Of a stretch of 37,659 bases of DNA, positions 16,782 through 26,977 are shown one piece after another. The position numbers and the translations under genes were made by a program. Source of the DNA: Paraglaciecola mesophila KMM 241 (GTDB lineage Bacteria > Pseudomonadota > Gammaproteobacteria > Enterobacterales > Alteromonadaceae); assembly GCF_000315015.1 (NCBI RefSeq), contig NZ_BAEP01000044.1, positions 1-37,659 on the forward strand. Direction: 5' to 3'. Each line of letters starts with the position of its first letter. Positions within the stretch are counted from its first letter, which is position 1. A model generated the notes under the pieces. The model saw nothing but the letters and a program-made list of their open reading frames with translations. It was not told the origin of the DNA and made no database searches.

Positions 16782-17816
16782 ATGCAAAACAATTCATTTG
16801 ATATTGAGAATCTTCCCCAACCTCGTGTGCTGGAATCCAATGATAGTGAAGATTTATTGCACATGCTCAACGCTGATTATTCACCTGCGGTGATACGCGG
16901 CTTTGCTAATAATTGGCCCTTGGTGAATGCAGCTAAACATTCCGATAACGCACTTTGTGAATATCTAACGAGCGTTGCCAGTAATGCAATATTGCCGCTT
17001 ATCATCCTTCCTGAGGCAACCCAAGGACGGATGTTCTACAGCGATAACCTCACGTCGATGAATTTCCAAAAGGCCCAAGGTACACTGCAACAGGCACTTG
17101 GGCATATGACGCACTATGCCAATTCAGATGCAAAATTAGCTGTTGATAGAGTGTGTGTGCAAAGTGCCCGAATAAGAGATGTGCTGCCCAAGCTCGAGTC
17201 TCAACTTACCAACCCGTGTTTGCCTGACACACACCCATTTATCTGGTTGGGTAACCCAGTTACTGTGGCACCGCATTTTGACGAAGCCCACAACATCGCC
17301 ATTGTTGCAGGGGGAGTAAGACGCTTCACGCTTTTCCCACCAGAGCAGATAGACAATCTATATATAGGCCCAATCGAGCATACCCCAGCGGGTCAACCCG
17401 TGAGTTTGATTGATTTACGGAATCCAGATTTATCTCGATTTCCAAAGTACGACGAAGCTTACCGACATGGGTTATCAGTGGAATTGCAGCCTGGCGATGC
17501 TATTTATATTCCATCACCTTGGTGGCACAGCGTTGAGTCTCAAAGCAAGATTAATGTATTAGTTAATTACTGGTGGAGCGGCAATTATGTCAGTAGCGCG
17601 CTGCCTTTTCCTGTGTTGATCCATGCAATACAAGCGTTAAAACATTTACCAGAAGAGCAGCAAGACGCATGGAAGCACATGTTAGAACACTATGTCTCTA
17701 ATGATGATGCGAACCACGAGCACATACCGCCTTTAGTGCGAGGGATCTTAGGTAGCAAGAACCAAAATGTGATTAACCGAGCCCACCAGTGGTTGATTCA
17801 AAAGTTGGGGCGTTAA
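16782..17816 (+). CDS. JmjC/cupin-8-type Fe(II)/2-oxoglutarate oxygenase-like protein
   Basis: This is a cytoplasmic cupin of about 344 residues. Numbered from the upstream TTG at 16749, the iron-binding HxD is His176-Phe-Asp178 (APHFDE) and the distal His is His260 in PSPWWHS. These form a complete facial triad, so the protein should bind iron and probably uses 2-oxoglutarate as its JmjC-like relatives do. The long C-terminal helical tail is usual for such proteins. The frame opens at a TTG at 16749; neither it nor the ATG at 16782 has a strong Shine-Dalgarno, and I prefer the ATG. It diverges from the TBDR2-halogenase operon. Similar cupins are often found beside TBDR and halogenase genes in Alteromonadales and sphingomonads. 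The substrate, perhaps a protein side chain, is unknown. Confidence 0.8.
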   Translation: MQNNSFDIENLPQPRVLESNDSEDLLHMLNADYSPAVIRGFANNWPLVNAAKHSDNALCEYLTSVASNAILPLIILPEATQGRMFYSDNLTSMNFQKAQGTLQQALGHMTHYANSDAKLAVDRVCVQSARIRDVLPKLESQLTNPCLPDTHPFIWLGNPVTVAPHFDEAHNIAIVAGGVRRFTLFPPEQIDNLYIGPIEHTPAGQPVSLIDLRNPDLSRFPKYDEAYRHGLSVELQPGDAIYIPSPWWHSVESQSKINVLVNYWWSGNYVSSALPFPVLIHAIQALKHLPEEQQDAWKHMLEHYVSNDDANHEHIPPLVRGILGSKNQNVINRAHQWLIQKLGR

Positions 17817-17844
17817 TGACCATTTGAGTGACGGCACAAATTGT

Positions 17845-18034
17845 AATACCAACCCCAGTAAATAATTAACCATTCAGCGAAAATATAAAAGGGCGTAATA
17901 AAGGCGCTTGAATAATAGCGCTTTATTAAAACTGAACTATTGCTCTTTCAAGTTTGAGCAACACAGAGTAAGTCCTTTTTAAAATTCGCCCGAAGGGAAT
18001 TCTGAGAGCGCACTTATTTATTGAAGTTGGTATT
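17845..18034. mobile_element. MITE-like element with 21-bp terminal inverted repeats
   Basis: AATACCAAC...TAAATAA at 17845-17865 matches the complement of 18014-18034 at 18 of 21 positions. The 190-bp interval has no coding potential but contains further dyads: TAATAAAG(G)CGCT (17896-17908) against AGCGCTTTATTA, and TTGCTC against GAGCAA near 17940-17960. No clear target-site duplication is visible. It occupies most of the 357-bp gap after the cupin gene. A MITE is my best reading; a long structured RNA is the alternative. Confidence 0.5.
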
Positions 18035-18173
18035 GATATAAGCCATAAGGTCGGAAAGCTTTAACGTTGAAGGTTGTAAGTTTGCCACTGAACATAAAAA
18101 CATGGCGCAACTCTTTACGTGCTGTACCTGCTGCGCCTCGTTAAATTTAATACAGTGTAAATAAGCTCGCTCT

Positions 18174-18551
18174 TTACTGCTGAGAATGCAGGCCGAACAT
18201 ATTGCCTTCAGTGTCGGTTACTAGGGCGCAGAAGCCATGTTCTCCTAACGACATTTTTGGGCGTTCAACCTTACCACCTGCGGCCTCTACTCGGCTTTCT
18301 TCCTTGGCACAGTCTTCACACGCGAAATACACTAACGTGCCATTGCCGCCTGGGCTAAAACCGTCCATTTTTACCAACGCCCCAGAGGCACCGTAATTCT
18401 CCATGTCTGAGGGAAATACTAACATTTTCGCATTGCCGTCTGTAGGATCGCTTAGCGATTCCAGTTCAACCGCTAATACCGTTTGATAAAACGCTTTCGC
18501 TCGTGGCATGTCATCTACATGTATCTCAAACCAACCTACTGGATTAATCAT
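18174..18551 (-). CDS. VOC-family (glyoxalase/bleomycin-resistance-like) protein
   Basis: This is a small single-domain protein of about 125 residues with the vicinal-oxygen-chelate fold pattern. It has an N-terminal beta-alpha half (WFEIHVDDMPRAKAFYQTVL) and a C-terminal half ending in DTEGNMFGLH. A His-Glu pair in each half is typical of metal sites; here the candidates are His14 and residues near the C-terminus, but a full metal set is uncertain. The chosen ATG at 18551 has AGAGGA six bases upstream and begins at MINPVGWF. An ATG 24 bases earlier lacks such a site. It stands alone between the MITE-like element and the thiamin operon. Many relatives are predicted lactoylglutathione-lyase-like enzymes of unknown substrate. 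Confidence 0.8.
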   Translation of the reverse strand: MINPVGWFEIHVDDMPRAKAFYQTVLAVELESLSDPTDGNAKMLVFPSDMENYGASGALVKMDGFSPGGNGTLVYFACEDCAKEESRVEAAGGKVERPKMSLGEHGFCALVTDTEGNMFGLHSQQ

Positions 18552-18735
18552 CGTGTATCCTCTTGTTGCTCGCATAAGTGAGTCATGATTTTTGTCGCTG
18601 TGTGCTTATTTAGCAAGCTCATAAAAAGATTATTTACTGATGAGTCACCACCAAAATGGAGCACAATTTTTAGCATCATATAACGCCGTCAGTGTTTGCA
18701 ACCGCTCAAAGATTAGTAACCATCATCGGTTATCG

Positions 18736-19962
18736 TCACCCCTCTTGCAGTTTTTCAACCAATTTAGGGTGACGAAGTAACTCGCCCAAGCCGCCCTCTA
18801 AGCTATACACCCTTCCATACCCTTTTGCTTGCAGCAGTGCAGCCGCTTCGTAGCTGCGTTTACCAGACTGGCAATAGATAAAAATAGACTTGGTTCTCTC
18901 AGCATGTTTTGCGTGAAATACGTCGGTAAAGTCATCACTTAAGGGCAGGCATTGGCCGCCAATATTAAAACCTCGGTGCTCATCTGCACTTCGCACATCG
19001 AGTAGAACAGCGTGCTTTCTCACTGCTGAGTCGCTACTGCCTTTCAAATTTCTCACGGCCAATAGCTGCTGAACAAACACCTGGGGGCCTAATGCTAATA
19101 ATGATTTTTCGGCTTCATGTATGTTCACCTCATCATCTGAGGTCGACGTATTCAATTCCGCCTGTTTAGTCTCGTTGCTTTGCTTGTAACGCAATGCCTT
19201 TTTAGCCGCGCCACGATCGCTGGGCGCACAGGCGTCGCACTGTGGGTTTTGTTGTAAGCTGATACTGCGAATTTGGTTGTTTTTACCAGAAAACAAATGC
19301 ATTCGACTTAGGTTTTCCTGTTGAGGGTTAAGTAAATATTCTAAGCAGGTATTAGCTTGTAATAATCCTACTAAGCCAGGCAAGGTACTGAGCACGCCCG
19401 ACGAATTGCAATCCGCAATATCAGTGGGCAAATCGTGAAATACACAGCGGAAGCATGCGCTACTTGGCATAAAAAGCGCTAGTTGGCCTTCAAGCCCGAG
19501 TACGCTGGCATAGACCCACGGTTTACGATGAGCAAGACAGGCCTCATTGAGTAGCAAACGCGTCGTAAAATTATCAGTACAATCGAGAACGATATCGACC
19601 TTGGCAATCAATTCATCGATATTCGACGCACTAAGGTGAGTGGTTATATCTGATACGGATATAAACGGGTTGTTCTGCTTAACTCGGTCTGCTGCAACAC
19701 TGGCTTTTGGTTTTCCTATATCCGAAAATGCGTATAACACTTGGCGATGCAAATTAGATTGAGAAACACTGTCGCCATCAATAATGGTAATGTTACCAAC
19801 ACCAGCAGCCCCCAAATACATAACCACCGGGCAACCTAACCCGCCAGCACCAACAACCAGCACCTTGGCATTTTTTAGGCAAAATTGCCCTTCAATACCC
19901 ACCTGCTCTAGCTGTATATGGCGTTGATATTGCTGCCACTCACCCGCGCTGAACAAGCTCAT
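18736..19962 (-). CDS. thiF: ThiF/MoeB-like adenylyltransferase fused to rhodanese
   Basis: The N-terminal E1-like domain (about 1-250) activates the C-terminal glycine of the sulfur carrier ThiS with ATP. It has VVGAGGLGCP (~36-45), DGDSVSQSNLHRQ, DCTDNF, and two zinc Cys pairs, CFRC (~169-172) and CDAC (~241-244). Cys185 in ADCNSSG matches the Cys184 of E. coli ThiF that forms an acyl-disulfide with ThiS. A linker of about 50 residues leads to a rhodanese domain (about 290-400) with active-site Cys ~363 in YCQSGKRS. The fusion could deliver persulfide sulfur directly to ThiS adenylate. This is the last gene of the operon and its ATG overlaps the preceding stop (TAATG). MoeB is the alternative name, but the setting favours ThiF. 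Confidence 0.9.
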   Translation of the reverse strand: MSLFSAGEWQQYQRHIQLEQVGIEGQFCLKNAKVLVVGAGGLGCPVVMYLGAAGVGNITIIDGDSVSQSNLHRQVLYAFSDIGKPKASVAADRVKQNNPFISVSDITTHLSASNIDELIAKVDIVLDCTDNFTTRLLLNEACLAHRKPWVYASVLGLEGQLALFMPSSACFRCVFHDLPTDIADCNSSGVLSTLPGLVGLLQANTCLEYLLNPQQENLSRMHLFSGKNNQIRSISLQQNPQCDACAPSDRGAAKKALRYKQSNETKQAELNTSTSDDEVNIHEAEKSLLALGPQVFVQQLLAVRNLKGSSDSAVRKHAVLLDVRSADEHRGFNIGGQCLPLSDDFTDVFHAKHAERTKSIFIYCQSGKRSYEAAALLQAKGYGRVYSLEGGLGELLRHPKLVEKLQEG

Positions 19963-21662
19963 TAGGACAGTGCTCTAAGCAAAGATTGTGTCACTTTGAT
20001 GGGGTTAGCGGCTTGGGTGATATAGCTGATCATGGCAATACCCGATACACCAAGCACGTGGATCGATTTTGCACGATCAAGATCAATTCCGCCAATGGCA
20101 ACCACAGGGTAATCTAATAGTTGTTGCCAGTAGGCTAGCTCAGTTAATCCTTGGGGGATCCAAGGCATGTCTTTGCTTTGTGTGGCGAAAACCGGTCCGT
20201 AGGCAATATAAGAAGGTTTCAGCGCATGGGCTCGCGCTACTTCATAATGACAATGGGTACTAATGCCTAAACGCAATCCCGCTTCTAACAATTGGTTAAT
20301 TGGGTTCGATTCATCTTGAGCGGCAGCGACTAAATCTTCTTGGCCTAAATGCACGCCATAGGCCCCGTGCTTAATAGCTAATTGCCAATAATCGTTGATA
20401 AACAAACGACACTTGAAGTGCTTTGCTATTTCAACTGCTCGTTTGATTTCCTCTTCTAATGGCTGTCCAGTTAAATCTTTCACTCTAAGTTGAATGGTAG
20501 AAACCCCAAGCGGCAATAACGTTTCAAGCCAGAGTGCACGATCGACAACGGGATATAAGCCAAGCGGTTCATCGCCAATACTGGGAAATGACTTCTGTTG
20601 TCTCTGTGATACGAGAAAACTAAGCGCGTTCGTCTCCATCAAAGGCTCATTATATAGACGGGGTAAACTGCGCGGGCTTGCAGGAAAACAACGGATTTCG
20701 ACGCCGCCTTTATCATGGGTGTCTTCATAATTATCTTCATCTTCGTAATTTGAAACCTGCTTAACTTGGGAGCCTTTATTATGGGTGTCTTCGTAATTAT
20801 CTTCGTAATTCGAAATCTGCTTATCATGGGTGTCTTGATAACGCACGTTACTGGCGAGTAGGCCTTTTGCATTAAATAGCCCTTGGGTGATGGCCATTTT
20901 CCCTATGACAATAGCGTCTTTTAAGCAATAACCTAGGGCAATGGCGCTGGCTATTGCTGATGCGAGCGCACAGCCGGTGCCTCGTGTATGGGGCGTGTTT
21001 ATCCGTTCGTTTTGCAGCCAAAACTGCTCTTCTGGGCTGTAAAAGTAGTCTTGACTGATGTGATCAGCATATTGCCAGTGCCCGCCCTTAATTAGCACCG
21101 TCTGAGCCCCCATTTCAAACAAGGTTTTAGCTGCTTTTATTATGTCTCTGTCGGTTTCGATATCAAACCCAACAAGCGCTTGAGCCTCAGGAATATTAGG
21201 GGTGATCAAAGTACAGTGAGTAAGTAACAGCCTATTGATATTTCTATGGCTTTCGATGTTTTGCTGATCGTGTAATTCAGTGCCACTTGTTGCCGCGCCA
21301 ACAGGGTCACAAATAAGCGGGATCCCTAGCCCCCGGCGGACGGCGGTAATCTGTTTCGCCTGCGCTTCGCTGGCAATGAATCCGGTTTTAATCACGTTAG
21401 GGCGAAATACCGAAACTGCCTGAATTTGTGCGTCGAACATAGCTTTTTCGACGGCGTTAACCGCCAAAACCTGTTGGTTATTCTGTGCAGTAACAGCCGT
21501 TAATACGCTCAAGCAATGAACCTGTAAAGCATGCTGTACTTTTAAATCCATCTGCATGCCTGCTAAACCCGCGCTGTCGCTGCCAGAAAAGGTTAAAACC
21601 GCCGGTTTTATGCCGCTATCTAGCGATTTTGGGTCGCTGACTATTGCTTCATGGCTTATCAT
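19962..21662 (-). CDS. thiDE: ThiD-ThiE fusion: HMP(-P) kinase and thiamin phosphate synthase
   Basis: This is a bifunctional thiamin enzyme. Residues about 18-275 are ThiD (TFSGSDSAGLAGMQMDLK, ITPNIPEA, HTRGTGCALASAIA), which phosphorylates hydroxymethylpyrimidine phosphate. Residues about 365-566 are ThiE (LYPVVDR, QLRVKD, FINDYWQLA, GVHLGQED, AYGPVFATQSK, VVAIGGID), which joins the pyrimidine and thiazole phosphates. The connecting stretch about 275-320 is acidic, low in complexity and internally repeated (DTHDK...SNYEDNYE). The gene starts 2 bp after the thiG stop with GAGGTGG in front of the ATG, and its stop overlaps the next gene. ThiD-ThiE fusions are known in several lineages; this linker composition is unusual. 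Confidence 0.92.
   Translation of the reverse strand: MISHEAIVSDPKSLDSGIKPAVLTFSGSDSAGLAGMQMDLKVQHALQVHCLSVLTAVTAQNNQQVLAVNAVEKAMFDAQIQAVSVFRPNVIKTGFIASEAQAKQITAVRRGLGIPLICDPVGAATSGTELHDQQNIESHRNINRLLLTHCTLITPNIPEAQALVGFDIETDRDIIKAAKTLFEMGAQTVLIKGGHWQYADHISQDYFYSPEEQFWLQNERINTPHTRGTGCALASAIASAIALGYCLKDAIVIGKMAITQGLFNAKGLLASNVRYQDTHDKQISNYEDNYEDTHNKGSQVKQVSNYEDEDNYEDTHDKGGVEIRCFPASPRSLPRLYNEPLMETNALSFLVSQRQQKSFPSIGDEPLGLYPVVDRALWLETLLPLGVSTIQLRVKDLTGQPLEEEIKRAVEIAKHFKCRLFINDYWQLAIKHGAYGVHLGQEDLVAAAQDESNPINQLLEAGLRLGISTHCHYEVARAHALKPSYIAYGPVFATQSKDMPWIPQGLTELAYWQQLLDYPVVAIGGIDLDRAKSIHVLGVSGIAMISYITQAANPIKVTQSLLRALS
20710..20840 (-). repeat. Tandem repeats encoding the ThiD-ThiE linker
   Basis: Two imperfect units, 20710-20763 and 20776-20823, share ATGGGTGTCTTC, AATTATCTTC and CTGCTTA blocks on the plus strand; a partial third begins at 20824. 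All unit differences keep the reading frame. They encode variants of DTH(D/N)K and SNYED(ED)NYE. Such repeats could vary in number between strains. Confidence 0.75.
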
Positions 21663-21664
21663 GC

Positions 21665-22465
21665 TCAGCCACCTCGATCATCTTTGTCTTGGTGCCAAAA
21701 TGGCGTTCCCAGCACAGGCGTACTGGGTTTCGCTAGGTCCCGTTGTTGAATAACACCTGCTTCAAAGCCACTTCGCCCTGCGGCAATACCATCTCGAAAA
21801 GCTTGGGCCATTAAAATAGGGTTTTGCGCCTCGGCCACGGCCGTATTGAGCAACACTCCGTCAAAACCTAACTCCATGGCTTGCACAGCATGAGAAGGCG
21901 CGCCGAGACCTGCGTCAACAATCAAGGTGGTATCGGGTAACCTCGCTCTGAGTGTTTTGAGGGCATAAGGGTTGATTAAGCCTCGACCTGTGCCAATTGG
22001 CGCCCCCCACGGCATGACGATATTACACCCAGCGCTAACTAATCGTTCGGCTAACACTAAATCATCTGTGGAATAGGGAAAAACTTCAAAGCCCTGCGCT
22101 ATGAGCTCTTTAGTCGCCTCAAGTAAGGCGAAGGGGTCGGGTTGTAAGTTGTACTCATCACCCAGCACCTCGAGTTTTATCCAGTGGGTGTTGAATACCT
22201 CTCGCGCCATGATCGCAGTATGAATGGCGTCTTTAGCGCTATAGCAGCCAGCAGTGTTGGGCAGTATATGGCAGTTTAGGCTTTTAATATGTTGCCAAAA
22301 ACTGTCGCCGCCTTTTAGCCCGGGGGATTGGCGACGCAACGAAACAGTGACAACTTGCGCACCAGACGCGGCGATAGATTGCTGCATGATGTGTGGTGAT
22401 GGATATAAAGATGAGCCAATTAAAAAACGGCTATTAAGCGTGTTACCTGCTAATTGCCAACTCAT
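21665..22465 (-). CDS. thiG: Thiazole synthase ThiG
   Basis: ThiG condenses deoxyxylulose phosphate, dehydroglycine and ThiS-thiocarboxylate into thiazole phosphate. The protein of about 266 residues has the usual family length and key regions: [29 protein letters not shown] with the Schiff-base Lys, [23 protein letters not shown] and GVLLNTAVA. An ATG 39 bases further upstream lies inside thiS. The ATG at 22465 follows the thiS stop by one base and has a G-rich ribosome site, so I chose it. The dehydroglycine should come from ThiO in this operon. Confidence 0.95.
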   Translation of the reverse strand: MSWQLAGNTLNSRFLIGSSLYPSPHIMQQSIAASGAQVVTVSLRRQSPGLKGGDSFWQHIKSLNCHILPNTAGCYSAKDAIHTAIMAREVFNTHWIKLEVLGDEYNLQPDPFALLEATKELIAQGFEVFPYSTDDLVLAERLVSAGCNIVMPWGAPIGTGRGLINPYALKTLRARLPDTTLIVDAGLGAPSHAVQAMELGFDGVLLNTAVAEAQNPILMAQAFRDGIAAGRSGFEAGVIQQRDLAKPSTPVLGTPFWHQDKDDRGG

Positions 22466-22466
22466 T

Positions 22467-22664
22467 TTACCCCCCCTGCATGGGTGTGAATGCATCAAGG
22501 GCATCTTGCTCTTGCAATATCACATTTTGATGCTGGTCTTTAGGCACAAACTGCCCATTAACGGCTACCGCGCATATAGCGGGCGCATTGAGCTCTAGAA
22601 GGACGTCAGGCAATGAACTTTGCGTTACCTTGAACGGCTCGCCGTTAAAGTAAATGGTTAGCAT
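22467..22664 (-). CDS. thiS: Sulfur carrier protein ThiS
   Basis: This is a 65-residue ubiquitin-like protein that carries sulfur as a C-terminal thiocarboxylate. It ends in the required Gly-Gly (FTPMQGG) and begins with a beta-grasp strand ([13 protein letters not shown]). Its start overlaps the thiO end by 7 bp and its stop lies one base before thiG, so the three are translationally coupled. Its partners are the ThiF-rhodanese protein and ThiG. Confidence 0.95.
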   Translation of the reverse strand: MLTIYFNGEPFKVTQSSLPDVLLELNAPAICAVAVNGQFVPKDQHQNVILQEQDALDAFTPMQGG

Positions 22665-23890
22665 GCTACCTCCTGTATTAAATCTACATACGTTGACTTG
22701 AAATCGACATCAAACAGCCTGTTACATGCTTGCTCAGCGAGCATGGGCGCTAACAAGTAGCCGTGACGGAATAGGCCATTGATGCGCATAACCCGCTGAT
22801 TAAAATGCACTTTAGGTAAGTTATCTGGGTATGCCGGGCGGCAATTTGTCGCAGTTTTTACAATCTTTGCTTCACCAAAACCAGCATCAATTGAATACGC
22901 CGCAGACAGTAGCTCAAGCGTCGAGCGAACAGTGATAGGGCCAGTATCTTCGCTTTCGATTTGGCTCGCCCCAATCACAAAATGATGGTTGTGCCGCGGT
23001 GCAATATACAGTTTGTACCTTGGATGCATCAGTCGCACTGCGTGCTTGAGTTCTACCTCTGGCGCATACAAGGTGATGACTTCACCGCGAACACCACGTA
23101 ACTTAGGCATTTGCTGCTCACACGTTTTATCATCGACTGTGTTGTAACTTAACTTAGCCCCCCTTTGGCCAACGACAGACACGTCTTGCTTCGCGCCAAG
23201 TCCGCGGCAATCAATTACATAATCAAAAACGTGTTTACCCTCAGGCAAGAAAACCGCTGCGCTATTAGCATCAGCGCTTTGTTGTTCGTTATCAACCCTG
23301 AGCACATGCGTATTCGCGTGCCACTTCACAGCAGATTGCTGAAGACAGTCTGCCAGACCTGCCATCACCTCAGCGGTATCAACCCAAGCTTCATTAGGCA
23401 GATAAAGAGCGCCTTCAAAGTTATTAGCTAATTGAGGTGCATATTGGTGAAGTGTCGGTTGGGTTAGAAACTGCATGTGCGAAAAGACTCTATCTTGCAC
23501 GAAATCTGGTAACTTACCGATTAACTGGCGGGAAAACTGCTGAAAATCGGCTTTGTCTTGGCGGTGCGCCACCACTAACGTTCCTCGGTCAAACAGAGTC
23601 AAGGGTTTAGCCAGCCGCGAATTTAGAGTGTGGATCACATCCGGCCAGCGTGTTAAAGACGCCAGCCCCATGTGAAACACAGCAAGATCCGCGCTTTCAA
23701 GTTCGCTATACGGTGCCAGCATACCTGCCGCTGTATATGCAGCGGCACTGCCACTTTCAATGGGATCTTTATCAAATATGGTGAGCGAAATAGCCTCTTG
23801 GCGTTGCAATAATTGCCACGCCATCATTCGACCCATGATACCTGCCCCCACTATGGCAATGCGCATTCCGTTACCACTTTGGTGAGCCAC
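22658..23890 (-). CDS. thiO: Glycine oxidase ThiO (FAD-dependent)
   Basis: ThiO oxidises glycine with oxygen to the imine used by ThiG, the aerobic route. The 410-residue DAO-family protein has the FAD motif IAIVGAGIMGRM near residues 11-22 and a C-terminal FAD-binding block (INGLFRHGYLLAPMLAE). The frame opens with GTG at 23890, three bases after the thiC stop, with GGAG overlapping that stop. The first ATG is at 23866, directly before the FAD motif, but lacks a strong ribosome site, so I keep the GTG. No thiH is present in the window. Confidence 0.9.
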   Translation of the reverse strand: MAHQSGNGMRIAIVGAGIMGRMMAWQLLQRQEAISLTIFDKDPIESGSAAAYTAAGMLAPYSELESADLAVFHMGLASLTRWPDVIHTLNSRLAKPLTLFDRGTLVVAHRQDKADFQQFSRQLIGKLPDFVQDRVFSHMQFLTQPTLHQYAPQLANNFEGALYLPNEAWVDTAEVMAGLADCLQQSAVKWHANTHVLRVDNEQQSADANSAAVFLPEGKHVFDYVIDCRGLGAKQDVSVVGQRGAKLSYNTVDDKTCEQQMPKLRGVRGEVITLYAPEVELKHAVRLMHPRYKLYIAPRHNHHFVIGASQIESEDTGPITVRSTLELLSAAYSIDAGFGEAKIVKTATNCRPAYPDNLPKVHFNQRVMRINGLFRHGYLLAPMLAEQACNRLFDVDFKSTYVDLIQEVAC

Positions 23891-23893
23891 AAG

Positions 23894-25935
<2,042 letters not shown>

Positions 25936-26427
25936 GCGGATAATAGGACAACAAAATTTAAATTACTAGCCCCAATACAAAGGTATTTATTTTACTCAAA
26001 ATCACATAGATCGCCCACTTAAAAAGAAGCACGATTGGCGCATATAGATTAAAATCGCCTCAACCTAAAAATGCAGCTAAATACAACAAACGTCACCGAT
26101 AAGACCAATAATAAGCATCATACCCTTTAATTAGGTTGAAATTTATAGGAGGTTAAATTTGCACGTTAACGGCTTTTAGCGACACGTTAACTTAAGCAAC
26201 AGGATATAATTCGGGTAGACATTGTTAAGGATACAGGCTCAAAAATATTTTTTCATAAAGCAAAAAAGTTACGCCTCTTTTTAGTGACCTTAAGTAAAAC
26301 CAGATTCAAACTACATTAAAAAGGTAAAAGAACCTCACCAAGGATCACCAACCAGTCGCATTAACCCGTATTGATACACAACAAACGCTGTTATCATTAG
26401 CACATTATTTTTTTTAAGAGCGTTAAC
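25936..26427. other. Non-coding region between thiC leader and RRM gene
   Basis: No gene of normal size is visible. The thiC promoter must lie near 25940-26020 on the minus strand but I could not fix its boxes. On the plus strand a strong AGGAGG (26147-26152) precedes a six-codon frame, TTG to TAG at 26159-26179. CACGTTAAC occurs twice near 26162 and 26183. A long 5' leader for the RRM mRNA is possible. Confidence 0.45.
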
Positions 26428-26709
26428 ATGAAATTATTGATCCGCAATTTAGACCGAGCAACCACGCAAGACGAACTACGTACCCTTTTTGAAGGCTATG
26501 GCGTTGTTCAGTCGTGTACTATTGTGATTGATCCTGCTACGCAAAGCTCAAAAGGCTTTGGTTTTATTGAAATGCCAAAAGCGGGCGATGCGAAAGCCGC
26601 AACCATTAACCTGAACGGACATACTTTAGGTGCAAATAAAATACGCGTGAAAAAAGCAGAAGACAAAGCTGACGAAAAAGCACAAAGCGCAGAAAAACCA
26701 AGCGAGTAG
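26428..26709 (+). CDS. RRM-domain RNA-binding protein
   Basis: This small 93-residue protein is made of one RNA recognition motif plus a charged tail. RNP2 is LLIRNL (3-8) and RNP1 is KGFGFIEM (42-49), with the aromatic residues that stack on RNA. The tail from about residue 76 is Lys/Glu/Ala-rich and probably disordered. Such bacterial RRM proteins bind single-stranded RNA, and several are cold-induced; the role in this organism is inferred. It stands alone with its own terminator. Confidence 0.9.
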   Translation: MKLLIRNLDRATTQDELRTLFEGYGVVQSCTIVIDPATQSSKGFGFIEMPKAGDAKAATINLNGHTLGANKIRVKKAEDKADEKAQSAEKPSE

Positions 26710-26770
26710 TTAATAAAGCCGAGCGAGTCATATAGCAACACAGCATCGGTTTCAGGCTGACTGGAAAAGA

Positions 26771-26806
26771 GCTAGCACTTATCAGTTTGTTAGCCCTTTT
26801 TGTTTT
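26771..26806 (+). terminator. Rho-independent terminator after the RRM gene
   Basis: GCTAGCA (26771-26777) pairs with TGTTAGC (26788-26794) with one G-U pair, and CCTTTTTGTTTT follows. It lies 60 bp after the RRM stop. Confidence 0.75.
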
Positions 26807-26977
26807 AGGTCACGGGATGATTGCCCCTGATGAGTGCCTCTCAGGCATTGCGCATTTGCCTCTTTTGATGCAAATAGTTATTTATCAAAAACTTGCCAGC
26901 CCCTTTATTAAAACATACTGAAAAACATCACTTAGTCTGCTGTGGCGTATTTTGTCGCTATGGTATATCACAAGCTA

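Noticed and set aside
20710-20840. Short repeats in thiDE as a CRISPR-like array
   Set aside because: They are inside an open reading frame, unequal in length and code for protein repeats; no cas genes are near.
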